DNA of 39,982 nt, taken from NCBI GenBank assembly GCA_900316715.1, contig ONEC01000007.1:1-39982 (forward strand), in the 5' to 3' direction. Each line of letters opens with the position of its first letter. The stretch's first letter is position 1. This document shows positions 7,723-16,506 of the stretch, in pieces. The notes beneath the pieces are model-generated. The model had not been told where the DNA came from and ran no database searches. It worked only from the letters and a program-made list of their open reading frames with translations. The position numbers and the translations under genes were made by a program. The DNA comes from an uncultured Eubacteriales bacterium. GTDB lineage: Bacteria; Bacillota; Clostridia; Lachnospirales; Lachnospiraceae.

Positions 7723-7751
7723 ATTATAACAAAACTGATTATGCAGTACAA
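7723..7751 (-). promoter_or_regulatory. Promoter of thiG
   Basis: Minus strand: -35 TTGTAC (7751-7746), 17-base spacer, perfect -10 TATAAT (7728-7723). The leader is only about 35 bases, too short for a TPP riboswitch. Confidence 0.75.
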
Positions 7752-7790
7752 GCGGCAAAGAAACAACAGACAATTTAACACTTATGTCAT

Positions 7791-7819
7791 TTGACCAAAT
7801 CACCGTATTGGATTAAAAT
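7791..7819 (+). promoter_or_regulatory. Promoter of the MraY-family gene
   Basis: Plus strand: -35 TTGACC (7791-7796), 17-base spacer, -10 TAAAAT (7814-7819), 33 bases before the ATG. It is divergent from the thiG promoter, 39 bases apart. Confidence 0.75.
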
Positions 7820-7852
7820 AGACAGGAATGATAGTGAAAGGACTTTTATATT

Positions 7853-8815
7853 ATGCTTTACTCGTTACTCAGCAGTCACATGTCAGACACCGTGATTACT
7901 ATGATCGGTGCCCTGGCCGCATGTCTTATTACCTTTATCTTATACAGACATCCTGCAGGATTCTTACCAAAGGATCATGGAAAAGTTGTTACTGATCCGG
8001 ATGGCAACATCATCCCAATCAACACCAAGTCAAAAGGAAAGATTACCGGAGCCGGTTTTATCTTTGTAACAGTTTTTCTTCTTGTAAGTCTTCTGTTTCT
8101 GCCGATAACAGTTGAAAGAGTTTTATATATTATCCTCTGCTTTGCCATGATGTTCACCGGATTTCTCGATGACAGTGCAAAGGCTCCATGGGGAGAGCTT
8201 ATCAAAGGAATACTTGACCTCTTCCTTGCAGCAACTGGATCTATAATTTTCGTATGTTTTAATGGAACGAACGTTACATTTTTCGGGAATGAATTCAAAA
8301 TAAATGCTATAATATATGTGTTACTGGGAATCGCTCTTATATGGGGTTCCATAAATGTAACCAACTGCTCTGACGGAGTAGATGGTCTCTGCGGCGGCGT
8401 ATCAGTCGTAGAGCTTATTGCCTTCTTCCTTCTCTTTGAAGGATATGGCAGCATGGGAATCATACTTGCCGCTGTTCTTCTGGCATATCTTTACTACAAC
8501 TGGTTCCCGAGCAAACTTCTTATGGGTGATGCAGGTTCAAGAACCATTGGATTCTTCATAGCACTGCTTGCCATGAAGTCCGGACATCCGTTCGTATTTG
8601 TTCCTCTGTCACTGGTATTCCTCGTTGACGGAGGTTTAGGTCTTCTCAAGCTTGCGCTTATGAGAACCATACATCTGAATCTTTTTGGAAAAATCCGTTT
8701 TCCACTCCACGATGAGCTGAGAAAAAACCGCGGATGGAAGGTTCCAAAGATCAGTATATTCTTTATCATATGTGAAGTTATTATGGCCATCATCACATGG
8801 CTTATAGTTAAATAA
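7853..8815 (+). CDS. MraY-family phosphoglycosyl-1-phosphate transferase
   Basis: This family moves a phospho-sugar from a UDP precursor onto undecaprenyl phosphate; MraY makes peptidoglycan lipid I. The 320-residue protein has about ten transmembrane helices and the family acidic motifs: GFLDD (Asp106-Asp107), NCSDGVDGLCGG (171-182) and MGDAGS (225-229). The HHHFE loop of many MraY proteins is replaced by PLHDELRKNRGW (284-295). It is not next to mur or division genes, so it could be the genuine MraY of this lineage or a paralogue for another envelope polymer. A GAAAGG ribosome site precedes the ATG, and a GGDEF gene follows after 53 bases. Confidence 0.85.
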   Translation: MLYSLLSSHMSDTVITMIGALAACLITFILYRHPAGFLPKDHGKVVTDPDGNIIPINTKSKGKITGAGFIFVTVFLLVSLLFLPITVERVLYIILCFAMMFTGFLDDSAKAPWGELIKGILDLFLAATGSIIFVCFNGTNVTFFGNEFKINAIIYVLLGIALIWGSINVTNCSDGVDGLCGGVSVVELIAFFLLFEGYGSMGIILAAVLLAYLYYNWFPSKLLMGDAGSRTIGFFIALLAMKSGHPFVFVPLSLVFLVDGGLGLLKLALMRTIHLNLFGKIRFPLHDELRKNRGWKVPKISIFFIICEVIMAIITWLIVK

Positions 8816-8868
8816 GGTATTTTGAACTACTGACAGCAGATCGGCTTAGTTATGCATAGGGGGGCAGC

Positions 8869-9993
8869 ATGATAAAGCGATTCAAAGACAAACTGGATAG
8901 TTTTACTAATCTTGAAGATCGTATCTTTTATATGATTCTCGGCATCAGTATTATAGTAAATGTACTTACTATTCTCTTTACTGCGCTGGAGAACACCGGT
9001 GTATTCTCGTTAGTTACGAGTGTTTTTTCTCTGGTATTCTTTTTAATCTTATTATACCTTTCTCTGGCTCTAGATAAGATTAAGGCATGCCGACTCATAT
9101 TCGTATATTTTCTGAACTGCCTGATTCTCCCCGTTGGTTTTATTACCAGCGGCGGAATAGATTCAGGAGTTCCTCTTTATCTTCTGGCAGGACTATTTCT
9201 CATAGTTCCTATTCTTCGTGAGCCATCAAGGACAATCGCATTTTCCATTTCATTTATATTAGATTGTGTCATTATCTGTCTCTCATATTTCTTTATGCCA
9301 GGCACAGATAATAGTATTGATATTGCTGAAGAACTATGTCCTAAGCTTTCTTCTTCAGCAAGAATTGTGGATGTACTTTCATCCTTTGCATTTATGACGA
9401 TTTTTGTATGCGGATGTACTATCGTAATTCTTATGGCTTACCGCACTGAACGCGAGAAGGGCCGCGCTCTCGTAGAAAAGATGGCTTATCTTGAAAAAAG
9501 AGATGAACTGACTGACCTCTACGATCGTCATTATTTCTTTACACGCATAGAGAAGATGCATAATACCGAACTTTTTAAGTCCGACCTTTACTATCTTGCA
9601 CTCCTTGATATCGATAATTTCAAGCAGATAAATGACAAATACGGCAACCTCTTCGGTGATATGGCACTGAAGAAGATTGCCGATGAACTCAATAAAACTA
9701 TGGATGAATATAGCGGTGAGATCGTTGCCAGATACAGCGGAGATGAGTTTATATACCTCATCAGTGCCGTCAGCCTTGATGTTGCCGCAACCAGAATAGA
9801 AAGAATCAGGAGGATCGTCGAAGATATCACCTTCGAAAATCATCCTGATATCAAACTCTCTATAAGCAGTGGTGTAACTGCATGTTCAAATTTTGAGGAT
9901 ATGACCTCTCTTCTCGCTGCCACAGATCATATGCTGGGCATTGCCAAGAAGAACGGCCGCAACCAGGTAGTAACCGAAGCCGATTACTCCTGA
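8869..9993 (+). CDS. Membrane-bound GGDEF protein, probable diguanylate cyclase
   Basis: GGDEF domains make c-di-GMP from two GTP. The 374-residue protein has six predicted membrane helices (about 20-190), a short linker, and a GGDEF domain (about 212-370). The metal region DIDNFKQIND (247-256) is intact and the signature reads SGDEF (290-294), a variant seen in active cyclases. The RxxD inhibitory site expected a few residues upstream is replaced by Tyr and Glu, so product inhibition through that site is unlikely. AGGGGGG precedes the ATG. It probably shares the promoter of the MraY-family gene. Its last 10 bases overlap the end of the convergent peptidase gene. Confidence 0.92.
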   Translation: MIKRFKDKLDSFTNLEDRIFYMILGISIIVNVLTILFTALENTGVFSLVTSVFSLVFFLILLYLSLALDKIKACRLIFVYFLNCLILPVGFITSGGIDSGVPLYLLAGLFLIVPILREPSRTIAFSISFILDCVIICLSYFFMPGTDNSIDIAEELCPKLSSSARIVDVLSSFAFMTIFVCGCTIVILMAYRTEREKGRALVEKMAYLEKRDELTDLYDRHYFFTRIEKMHNTELFKSDLYYLALLDIDNFKQINDKYGNLFGDMALKKIADELNKTMDEYSGEIVARYSGDEFIYLISAVSLDVAATRIERIRRIVEDITFENHPDIKLSISSGVTACSNFEDMTSLLAATDHMLGIAKKNGRNQVVTEADYS

Positions 9994-11366
9994 TAGCTGT
10001 ATCCCCAAAGATTTCTTATCTGAGGTATCAGTACGTCCACATCCCAATGCTTTGCAGTTCTTTCAGGACTGTTCGGATCGTGAACTATGATCTTTCCCTC
10101 ATCATCAACTCCTGCTAAAAGTATATAATGTCCAACCTTGGTGAAATCTCCGGGACCCACATTACAGATAATAGGATGTCCGTCCCTGAGTGTGCTTCTT
10201 ATTCCCTCTGCATCAAACTGTACATTAAGTACTGTGAGTCCGAGTTCAGGCGGAATAGTCTCCATGGTTGCCCATACAGTACCGCTTCCCGGTACATAAT
10301 AGCCTCTGTCTCTTACATATATGGCCATATCATATGGAGTATAATCAGTTTTTCCTGTAAGTCCGCTGTATACCATGGTGATACATGTCGGTCCACAGCC
10401 GTTAACTCCCATATAACTGCTTCCATAATCCTTATATCCCCAGCGGTCATCCCACTGACAGAAGTAAGGGATGGTTCCCTTCGTCACTTCTTTGGATATA
10501 TCCATGTCATAATCTATCTCATGCTTTTCCGGGAAGAACCAGGCATATGGTGCTACCTCAGGATACTTCTCGTAGAACTCTATAAGTTCCTCAGGAACTC
10601 CTCTTTCCCTCATTGCATCTGATGAATACTCTGCCGGTTCCTCAAATACAGGATATCTCGGATCTGCATCTGTCACAGTGGCTTCCGTAGCCGCTTCAGT
10701 AACAACTGCTTCTGTCGTTGCTGTTGCTGCCTCCTTGGCCTTCTTGTTTTCTGCAATACTTTTTCCTATTGCCTTGCCGATAAGCGTTACCATCCAGAAG
10801 AAGAGAACCAGCGCAAGTACTAATCCCAGCACCACTCCTACTCTCTGCATCATCCAGATCTGTTTTCTGCGTTTACGTTTTCTGGCAGCCTCCAGAGATT
10901 TCTTTCTGCTGGTTGCAGGTCTCGGTCCTTCCGGCCTCTGGCCATCTCTCTGACGCTGGCCGCTTACCTGCTGCTGACTTCTAACAGGCCTCTGGCCATC
11001 TCTTGGGCGCTGACCGCTGCCTGCTGGTCTCTGTCCGTCTCTTGTACGCTGGCTCGCTGGTCTCTGTCCGTCCCTCGGACGCTGACCGCTCGGACGCTTC
11101 TGTCCATCCGGTCTTTTCTTCTTCTGTCCTGACGGTGCCCGGTCCTCTCTTATATATGAAGGTGGTGCAACCAGCTGCTTTTCCGGTCTTTGTGCATAGG
11201 ATTTGGCATCCGGTCTTATAGTTCTTGCCGAATCCGTTCTGACACGATTTGTCGAACCTGAAGCTCCACCTCTTGCTGCCCTGTCCGCTTCAGCTCTTTC
11301 GGCAGCTTTACGTCTTTGAAGTTCTGCTATTCTTCTCTCTAGGTCTTTCCTATCCTGCTCAAGCAT
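9984..11366 (-). CDS. Membrane-anchored C39-like cysteine peptidase with basic repeat domain
   Basis: The 460-residue protein has three parts. Residues 1-170 are hydrophilic and very basic, with a short coiled coil (1-30) and four copies of RDGQRP (98, 109, 122, 140). A single membrane helix lies at 174-197. After a TEA-rich linker (214-234) comes a C39-like papain-fold domain (about 297-455) with Cys324 in NGCGPTC, His413 in VGHYILLAG and Asp430 in HDPNSP. Basic residues before the helix put the peptidase outside and the repeat region inside. Related domains mature bacteriocins or cut wall peptides, but the substrate here is unknown. It is the last gene of the murI run, 19 bases after the ABC permease. 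Confidence 0.8.
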   Translation of the reverse strand: MLEQDRKDLERRIAELQRRKAAERAEADRAARGGASGSTNRVRTDSARTIRPDAKSYAQRPEKQLVAPPSYIREDRAPSGQKKKRPDGQKRPSGQRPRDGQRPASQRTRDGQRPAGSGQRPRDGQRPVRSQQQVSGQRQRDGQRPEGPRPATSRKKSLEAARKRKRRKQIWMMQRVGVVLGLVLALVLFFWMVTLIGKAIGKSIAENKKAKEAATATTEAVVTEAATEATVTDADPRYPVFEEPAEYSSDAMRERGVPEELIEFYEKYPEVAPYAWFFPEKHEIDYDMDISKEVTKGTIPYFCQWDDRWGYKDYGSSYMGVNGCGPTCITMVYSGLTGKTDYTPYDMAIYVRDRGYYVPGSGTVWATMETIPPELGLTVLNVQFDAEGIRSTLRDGHPIICNVGPGDFTKVGHYILLAGVDDEGKIIVHDPNSPERTAKHWDVDVLIPQIRNLWGYSYQE

Positions 11367-11385
11367 TTATGTGCTGTCCTTTCAG

Positions 11386-13053
11386 TTACAATTTCTCCAT
11401 ATTGTTTACAATTCTTTTAGGTGCTACCACAACCAGGCGTTCAGCACTGATCGCAAGTATCGCAAATATCACAATATAATAGATAAGTATCGGCAGCTTT
11501 ATAACATCGTATAGAAGCAGTCCCACAAGGAGAGCAGCCACTGCCAATATCATCATTATAGCCATATTAAAGAATACATTCAGATTGCCTCTTAAGGCAC
11601 TGTATTCATCGTCCCATTCAGTGTAAGGCGATGCACTGTCCAGCATCATTCCCACTGCAATGGATATTATATGTGCAAGAAGCATCAAAATTGCATACAA
11701 AAGTATTGTTAATATTCCTGCTCCTACATAATAGCATATGATCAGATTTGTAAGCAGCAGCATCGGATATGTAAACATGAAGCTCACTGCCGCCTTGGCA
11801 TACATCTGTGTTTCATATGGCACAGGTATAAACTTGAGAAGCGCCAGATGCTGGCCCTCTCTCGTAAAGGCTGTTGATGCCAGGGAATTAAGTGCAGTCG
11901 CGATAAATGCAATCGATATTACAACTATCGCCATTATCATTCCTGCTCTTTCCTTGCCCGCCTGATACATTGCTATATAGTCTACCAGGAAGCCCTTATG
12001 TCCTGTATAATGAAACAGCATCCAGGTTCCCACCGGCCACAGGATATTTATGTATGCACAGTTGCCTGAGAAAGCCTTAGTTCTGAGAATCACTCTCAGT
12101 TCCTTAAAGAGACTTGCCCTGAACTGCGACTGTTCACGGATATCATTTCTTCCTATCTCAGCTTTCTTGGAAGATCCAAGAGATGCCGCTGTATACAGTC
12201 CTCGCTGATAAAGCGCTTTTCCGACATAGTAAAGCAGAAGGATAAGCGCTGCATTTCCGACAAGATATAAAAGCAGCATAACTATGTTTCCGCGGCTTAT
12301 GGCCTCTGCAAGCCATGGTACCGGGAAGAATATTATATTAAGACTTCTGAGGAAGAGGTTATCTCCGCTGCCCAGAGACTCAACATAATTCTCCATATTT
12401 ACTTCACCGATTCCCCTGAGAGAAAAGATGAAGAGCGCTGCAAATATCAGCAGGAAAAGGGTTGAGGTTCTGTAGAATACCTTTGTGCTTTTCACTCCGC
12501 TGAGGCCGGCCATCAGGATCAGACTGAAAACCGCGCAGTAAATCATCGGTATAAGCGGGATCAGCACAACACCGAGAGCTGAACCTATCAAAGATATCGG
12601 GTGAAATGCAGCGGCCAGACCGATATTCTTTCCAACCGCCAGAAGATATCCCACAAATACCGCAACAAGTATCATGAACTCCATGATACTCTCAGCAATA
12701 TACGCATATATAAACTTTGCCATCATCAGATGATGTGCCGGAATCGGAAGGGTTACAAAGTGTTCTCTGTCTGATGAGAAGAATAACACACTGAAGATGA
12801 CCAGTATTCCGAATATCATCGAGAAGGCTGATAATATCTGAATCTCAAAGAGCATTCCGCCGCCGGGATTATCAACTTCTATCAGAGCTTCTGTCATAAC
12901 GTAACTGATGAATCCTACTATAACAGTACATGGGATCATGATACCGAGGACTGCTATCAGCGCCAGCACTCTGTAAAGTGTTCTCTCCGGAAGCTTCATC
13001 TCTGAATTCTTCTGAAGTATCTTAATAAGGGATCTAACACCTAAGCTGTTCAT
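11386..13053 (-). CDS. ABC-2 type transporter permease
   Basis: A 555-residue polytopic protein with at least twelve hydrophobic segments in two similar halves, which fits the membrane part of an ABC-2 exporter. A soluble stretch lies near residues 290-320. It follows its ATPase by 26 bases and is followed 19 bases later by the C39-like peptidase, so the three may act together in export and processing. No substrate can be named from the sequence; peptide, lantibiotic or sodium export are family possibilities. Confidence 0.85.
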   Translation of the reverse strand: MNSLGVRSLIKILQKNSEMKLPERTLYRVLALIAVLGIMIPCTVIVGFISYVMTEALIEVDNPGGGMLFEIQILSAFSMIFGILVIFSVLFFSSDREHFVTLPIPAHHLMMAKFIYAYIAESIMEFMILVAVFVGYLLAVGKNIGLAAAFHPISLIGSALGVVLIPLIPMIYCAVFSLILMAGLSGVKSTKVFYRTSTLFLLIFAALFIFSLRGIGEVNMENYVESLGSGDNLFLRSLNIIFFPVPWLAEAISRGNIVMLLLYLVGNAALILLLYYVGKALYQRGLYTAASLGSSKKAEIGRNDIREQSQFRASLFKELRVILRTKAFSGNCAYINILWPVGTWMLFHYTGHKGFLVDYIAMYQAGKERAGMIMAIVVISIAFIATALNSLASTAFTREGQHLALLKFIPVPYETQMYAKAAVSFMFTYPMLLLTNLIICYYVGAGILTILLYAILMLLAHIISIAVGMMLDSASPYTEWDDEYSALRGNLNVFFNMAIMMILAVAALLVGLLLYDVIKLPILIYYIVIFAILAISAERLVVVAPKRIVNNMEKL

Positions 13054-13079
13054 ACATATAACTCACTTTCTGAACTATG

Positions 13080-13808
13080 CTACTTGTCTGCGGAACCAAC
13101 CATATCTATAAAGATTGCTTCCAGGTCCTTGCCCGGATTTGCCGATGCGAGTTCCTCCACTGTCCCCTGATATAAAGAATGTCCATGATTGATGATTATG
13201 ATTCTGTCGCAGAGCTTTTCTGCCACCTCAAGAACATGAGTTGAGAAAAGAACTGCATTTCCCTTTTCGGCATGCTCCTTCATCATGGACTTAAGTTCAA
13301 ATGCCGCTGTCGGGTCAAGACCGGTCATAGGCTCATCAAGTATCCACGCCGGTGGATTATGAATAAGCGCTGCTATAACCATGGTCTTCTGTCTCATTCC
13401 GTGAGAATACTCCCTCATAGGACGTCCCAATGAATCCTTTATGCCGAATCTTTCAGCAAGCTCGTTGATCCTTCCCTCACGGCTGTCTAACGGTACCTTA
13501 TAAAGATTAGCTATATAATTAATATATTCTATTCCTGTAAGCTGGAGCAGTATGTCCGGATTATCTGCAATATACGCAAAGCTCTCCTTAGCCTTAAGAG
13601 GTTCCTTAACAATATCAAAACCATTAACTGTTGCTACACCCTCTGTGGGCTTAAGTATTCCGGTAAGCATCTTGATAGCTGTGGTCTTGCCCGCTCCGTT
13701 AGGTCCGGCAAATCCTACTATCTCTCCCGGATTGATCTCAAAGGACAGATTATCAACCGCTTTGAAATCCTTTCCATACACCATTGTCAGATTCTCAGCT
13801 TTTATCAT
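13080..13808 (-). CDS. ABC transporter ATP-binding protein
   Basis: The 242-residue nucleotide-binding subunit has Walker A GPNGAGKTT (35-43), a variant signature YSHGM (134-138, in place of LSGGQ), Walker B with LDEP (157-160) and a switch His in FSTHVLE. It resembles ATPases of drug, bacteriocin-immunity and NatA-type exporters. CAGGAGGT precedes the ATG. It is 19 bases after the small Cys protein and 26 before the permease. Confidence 0.93.
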   Translation of the reverse strand: MIKAENLTMVYGKDFKAVDNLSFEINPGEIVGFAGPNGAGKTTAIKMLTGILKPTEGVATVNGFDIVKEPLKAKESFAYIADNPDILLQLTGIEYINYIANLYKVPLDSREGRINELAERFGIKDSLGRPMREYSHGMRQKTMVIAALIHNPPAWILDEPMTGLDPTAAFELKSMMKEHAEKGNAVLFSTHVLEVAEKLCDRIIIINHGHSLYQGTVEELASANPGKDLEAIFIDMVGSADK

Positions 13809-13827
13809 ACTACCTCCTGCTGAAACA

Positions 13828-14013
13828 TCATATCTGATGTCTTACTACACTATACTCGTCCCCATTTGTATAATAAGGACAATCCTTAAACTTACTGTTT
13901 ATCAGTCTGCTGAAATCATCTTCATCCATGTTGATGTCGCAGACATATTCTTCAGTTTCATCGTCATATGTAAGATACGCACACGTATCACAAGACTTCG
14001 CTGTTCCGGCCAT
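13828..14013 (-). CDS. Small four-cysteine protein, DUF6472-like
   Basis: A 61-residue acidic protein with cysteines at 8, 11, 25 and 45 (CDTC early, CDIN in the middle, DCPYY near the end), which suggests a small zinc or metal site. It resembles the DUF6472 family found in Lachnospiraceae as I recall it; no function is known. Its ATG shares one base with the stop of the upstream CoA-transferase gene (TAATG), so translation is coupled to that gene. Confidence 0.75.
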   Translation of the reverse strand: MAGTAKSCDTCAYLTYDDETEEYVCDINMDEDDFSRLINSKFKDCPYYTNGDEYSVVRHQI

Positions 14014-15353
14014 TATCTTCTGTTGGACCTCCTCCAGATTTTTCTTTCTTCTGCCTCTGCTATAAGTTTATCCCTGAAGTCAGGATGGGCTATGGATATC
14101 AGATCCTCCGCTCTTTCCCAGGTAGACTTGCCTTCAAGATTTACTACTCCGTACTCGGTGGCTATAAAGTAAACCTGGCTTCTAGGGGATGTAATGATAT
14201 CTCCGTTAAACTGAGGCTTGATGCGGGAATGTATCCTTCCACTGCTTCCTTTATAAACAGAACTCATACAGATAAATGCTTTGCCGCCTCTGGACGCCGA
14301 TGCTCCTGTCAGGAAATCCAGCTGTCCGCCGGTACCGCTTATCTGTCTTGAGCCTGATCCCTCTGATGCAACCTGGCCATAAAGATCCACAGCCACACAG
14401 CTGTTGATGGAAACCATGTTGTCCAGCTGGGCAATGGTAAATGGTCTGTTTACGTATTCCAGCGGATAAGCAGCAATCCCATGATTGTCGTCAAGCCACT
14501 CATAGAGCTCATTTGAGCCTATGGCGCAGCCAAAGACTCCTTTACCCATGTCTATATTCTTGCGCTTGTTTGTGAGCTTTCCAGAGCGGTACATAGCCAG
14601 ATATGCATCGGTACACAGCTCTGTATGCATACCCAGATCCTTCAGATCGGACTGGGATATCAGATCACCTATGGCATTTGGAATACTTCCTATACCCAAC
14701 TGCAGAGTCGCACCATTTACAATATATGGAATTATATGCTCTGCTATCTTCTTATCCGTTTCATTTGGAACTATAGGAGGAACATCCCTGAAAGGCTCAT
14801 GCTCTCCTTCAACTATATAATCCACTTCCGAGATATGAACGCACTCATCATAGCCGCCGTGAATCTTCGGAAGATTCTCATTTACTTCTACAATAACTAT
14901 ATCTGCCCTTCTGACAATCGGTCCTGCAACTCCGGTATTAACAGAGAAGTTAAAATAACCATGCTTATCCATAGGTGAAACGCTGACCATGACAACATTT
15001 ACCTTTATGAAGAACTCATAATAAGCTGCATTATTCTGAAAGACCATAGGGATGTAATAACACAGTCCCTTATCACAGAGCTTTCTCTCATAGGATGAGC
15101 AATGCCAGCTGTGATATACAAAATGCTCCTGTGTTTCATCGCACTCAGCAACTTCAATCGGGCCATCCGTAAGATTACCTCTGATCTTAACATCAAAGAG
15201 CTCGTCACGACGTTTAGCAAGGGCTCTGTCCAGCAGAACCGGCTTTCCCAACGTACTGGTATAATCAACCCAGTCTCCGCTCTTAACCACCCTCACTGCT
15301 TCTTCAGGGCTGCGGAGCTTGCTTCTGTATTCCTCTGAAAAGTCTCTTAACAT
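14013..15353 (-). CDS. but: Butyryl-CoA:acetate CoA-transferase
   Basis: This cytoplasmic enzyme moves CoA from butyryl-CoA to acetate, the last step of butyrate formation in many gut Clostridia. The 446-residue sequence follows the Roseburia-type enzyme closely from its start (SPEEAVRVVKSGDWVDYTS). The probable catalytic glutamate is Glu245 in HTELCTD, and the CoA-binding glycine motif is GGQLDFLTGAS. A 4-hydroxybutyrate CoA-transferase is the main alternative, but the N-terminal third fits But better. GGGGGA precedes the ATG. It is 20 bases after an LDH2-family dehydrogenase. Confidence 0.88.
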   Translation of the reverse strand: MLRDFSEEYRSKLRSPEEAVRVVKSGDWVDYTSTLGKPVLLDRALAKRRDELFDVKIRGNLTDGPIEVAECDETQEHFVYHSWHCSSYERKLCDKGLCYYIPMVFQNNAAYYEFFIKVNVVMVSVSPMDKHGYFNFSVNTGVAGPIVRRADIVIVEVNENLPKIHGGYDECVHISEVDYIVEGEHEPFRDVPPIVPNETDKKIAEHIIPYIVNGATLQLGIGSIPNAIGDLISQSDLKDLGMHTELCTDAYLAMYRSGKLTNKRKNIDMGKGVFGCAIGSNELYEWLDDNHGIAAYPLEYVNRPFTIAQLDNMVSINSCVAVDLYGQVASEGSGSRQISGTGGQLDFLTGASASRGGKAFICMSSVYKGSSGRIHSRIKPQFNGDIITSPRSQVYFIATEYGVVNLEGKSTWERAEDLISIAHPDFRDKLIAEAEERKIWRRSNRR

Positions 15354-15373
15354 AAGCTTATCCCCCGATGTTA

Positions 15374-16483
15374 CTATTCAAAGTCAAACTTATAATCCAG
15401 TCCGAGTGCATCACGGACTGCTATTATATCCTTCTGTACGCCCTCACCTACAGGAACTCCCTTGTCCTTACGATCAAGCCATACCTCATATTCCTTCTCG
15501 CCTGCTGTATAGATTCTGCTCTGTCCCGGAGCCTTCTTTGACGCTCTCAGTTCTCTGCATATGTCTCCCGCGATCTTCTTAAACTCTTCCCTGCCGATAA
15601 ATGCATCCGGATCGATAACAAAGAAGAAATGTCCAAGATGATACATACTTGGCTTTCCTTCACTGTCCACTCCGGAAAGAGCCTTCATGAACTGTCCTCC
15701 TGCAAGAGCAGCTGAAAGTATCTCAACTACAGTCGCATAACCGTAGCCCTTATATCCTGCAAGATCTTCTCCTATTCCACCCAGCGGTGCAAGGGCAGCT
15801 GTACCGGCCACAAGATCCTTCAGGATCTGCTCACTGTCAGTAAGTGCTTCACCATTTTCTGAAACCACTGTTCCGGCAGGGGTCGGGCGGCCTTCTCTTG
15901 CATAGTATTCTATTCTTCCTCTCTGAACTATGGACGTTGCACAGTCCAGACAGAATGGAAATTCCTCATCCGTTGGAAGTGAAAATGTAAGCGGATTTGT
16001 ACCCAGCATATTTTCAACTCCAAAGGTCGGTGCTATGGACGGCCTCGCATTTGTACCTGTAAGACCTATCATTCCCTCCTTGCTGGCCATGGAAGTCCAG
16101 TAGCCTGCGATTCCGTAATGAGTTGAATTCCTTATGGCACCTCCGGCCATACCGTAGGTCTTTGCCTTATATATAAGTGACTCCATCATATGATGGCTGG
16201 CTACCATACCCATTCCGTCATGGGCATCCATCACGATCGTAGTAGGAGTCTCCTTCACAATCTCGATATTGGTAACAGGAAGAAGGGTTCCCTTCACTAT
16301 CCTGTCGATGTAAATCGGTTTAAACCGATTACAGCCGTGACTCTCAATGCCTCTTCTGTCCGATTCCAGAAGTACATCTGCACAGATCTTTGCATCCTCT
16401 TCAGGTACCCCATAACCCTTAAATGCATCGATCATAAAACTGTTCATAACGTCCCATGCTACATATGGTCTTGTCTCCTGCAT
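15374..16483 (-). CDS. LDH2/malate-type NAD(P)-dependent dehydrogenase
   Basis: The 369-residue protein belongs to the Ldh2 family (PF02615), which oxidises or reduces 2-hydroxy acids such as malate, lactate, ureidoglycolate or sulfolactate, and is unrelated in fold to common lactate dehydrogenase. Visible family motifs are ESHG (47-50) and NSTHYGIAGYW (119-129) with the probable catalytic His122, followed by nucleotide-binding regions. The substrate cannot be told from sequence. Its place between murI and but suggests a role in fermentation, such as a malate or lactate step. GGGGAGG precedes the ATG by 8 bases. Confidence 0.88.
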   Translation of the reverse strand: MQETRPYVAWDVMNSFMIDAFKGYGVPEEDAKICADVLLESDRRGIESHGCNRFKPIYIDRIVKGTLLPVTNIEIVKETPTTIVMDAHDGMGMVASHHMMESLIYKAKTYGMAGGAIRNSTHYGIAGYWTSMASKEGMIGLTGTNARPSIAPTFGVENMLGTNPLTFSLPTDEEFPFCLDCATSIVQRGRIEYYAREGRPTPAGTVVSENGEALTDSEQILKDLVAGTAALAPLGGIGEDLAGYKGYGYATVVEILSAALAGGQFMKALSGVDSEGKPSMYHLGHFFFVIDPDAFIGREEFKKIAGDICRELRASKKAPGQSRIYTAGEKEYEVWLDRKDKGVPVGEGVQKDIIAVRDALGLDYKFDFE

Positions 16484-16506
16484 AACTAGTACCTCCCCAT
16501 TGATGT

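Noticed and set aside
7683-7790. TPP riboswitch ahead of thiG
   Set aside because: No THI-box sequence is visible and the -10 element leaves only about 35 bases of leader.
10917-11081. Repeated DNA units resembling a CRISPR or minisatellite array
   Set aside because: The units are in frame and encode the GQRPRDGQRP protein repeats of the peptidase; spacing is irregular and there are no unique spacers.
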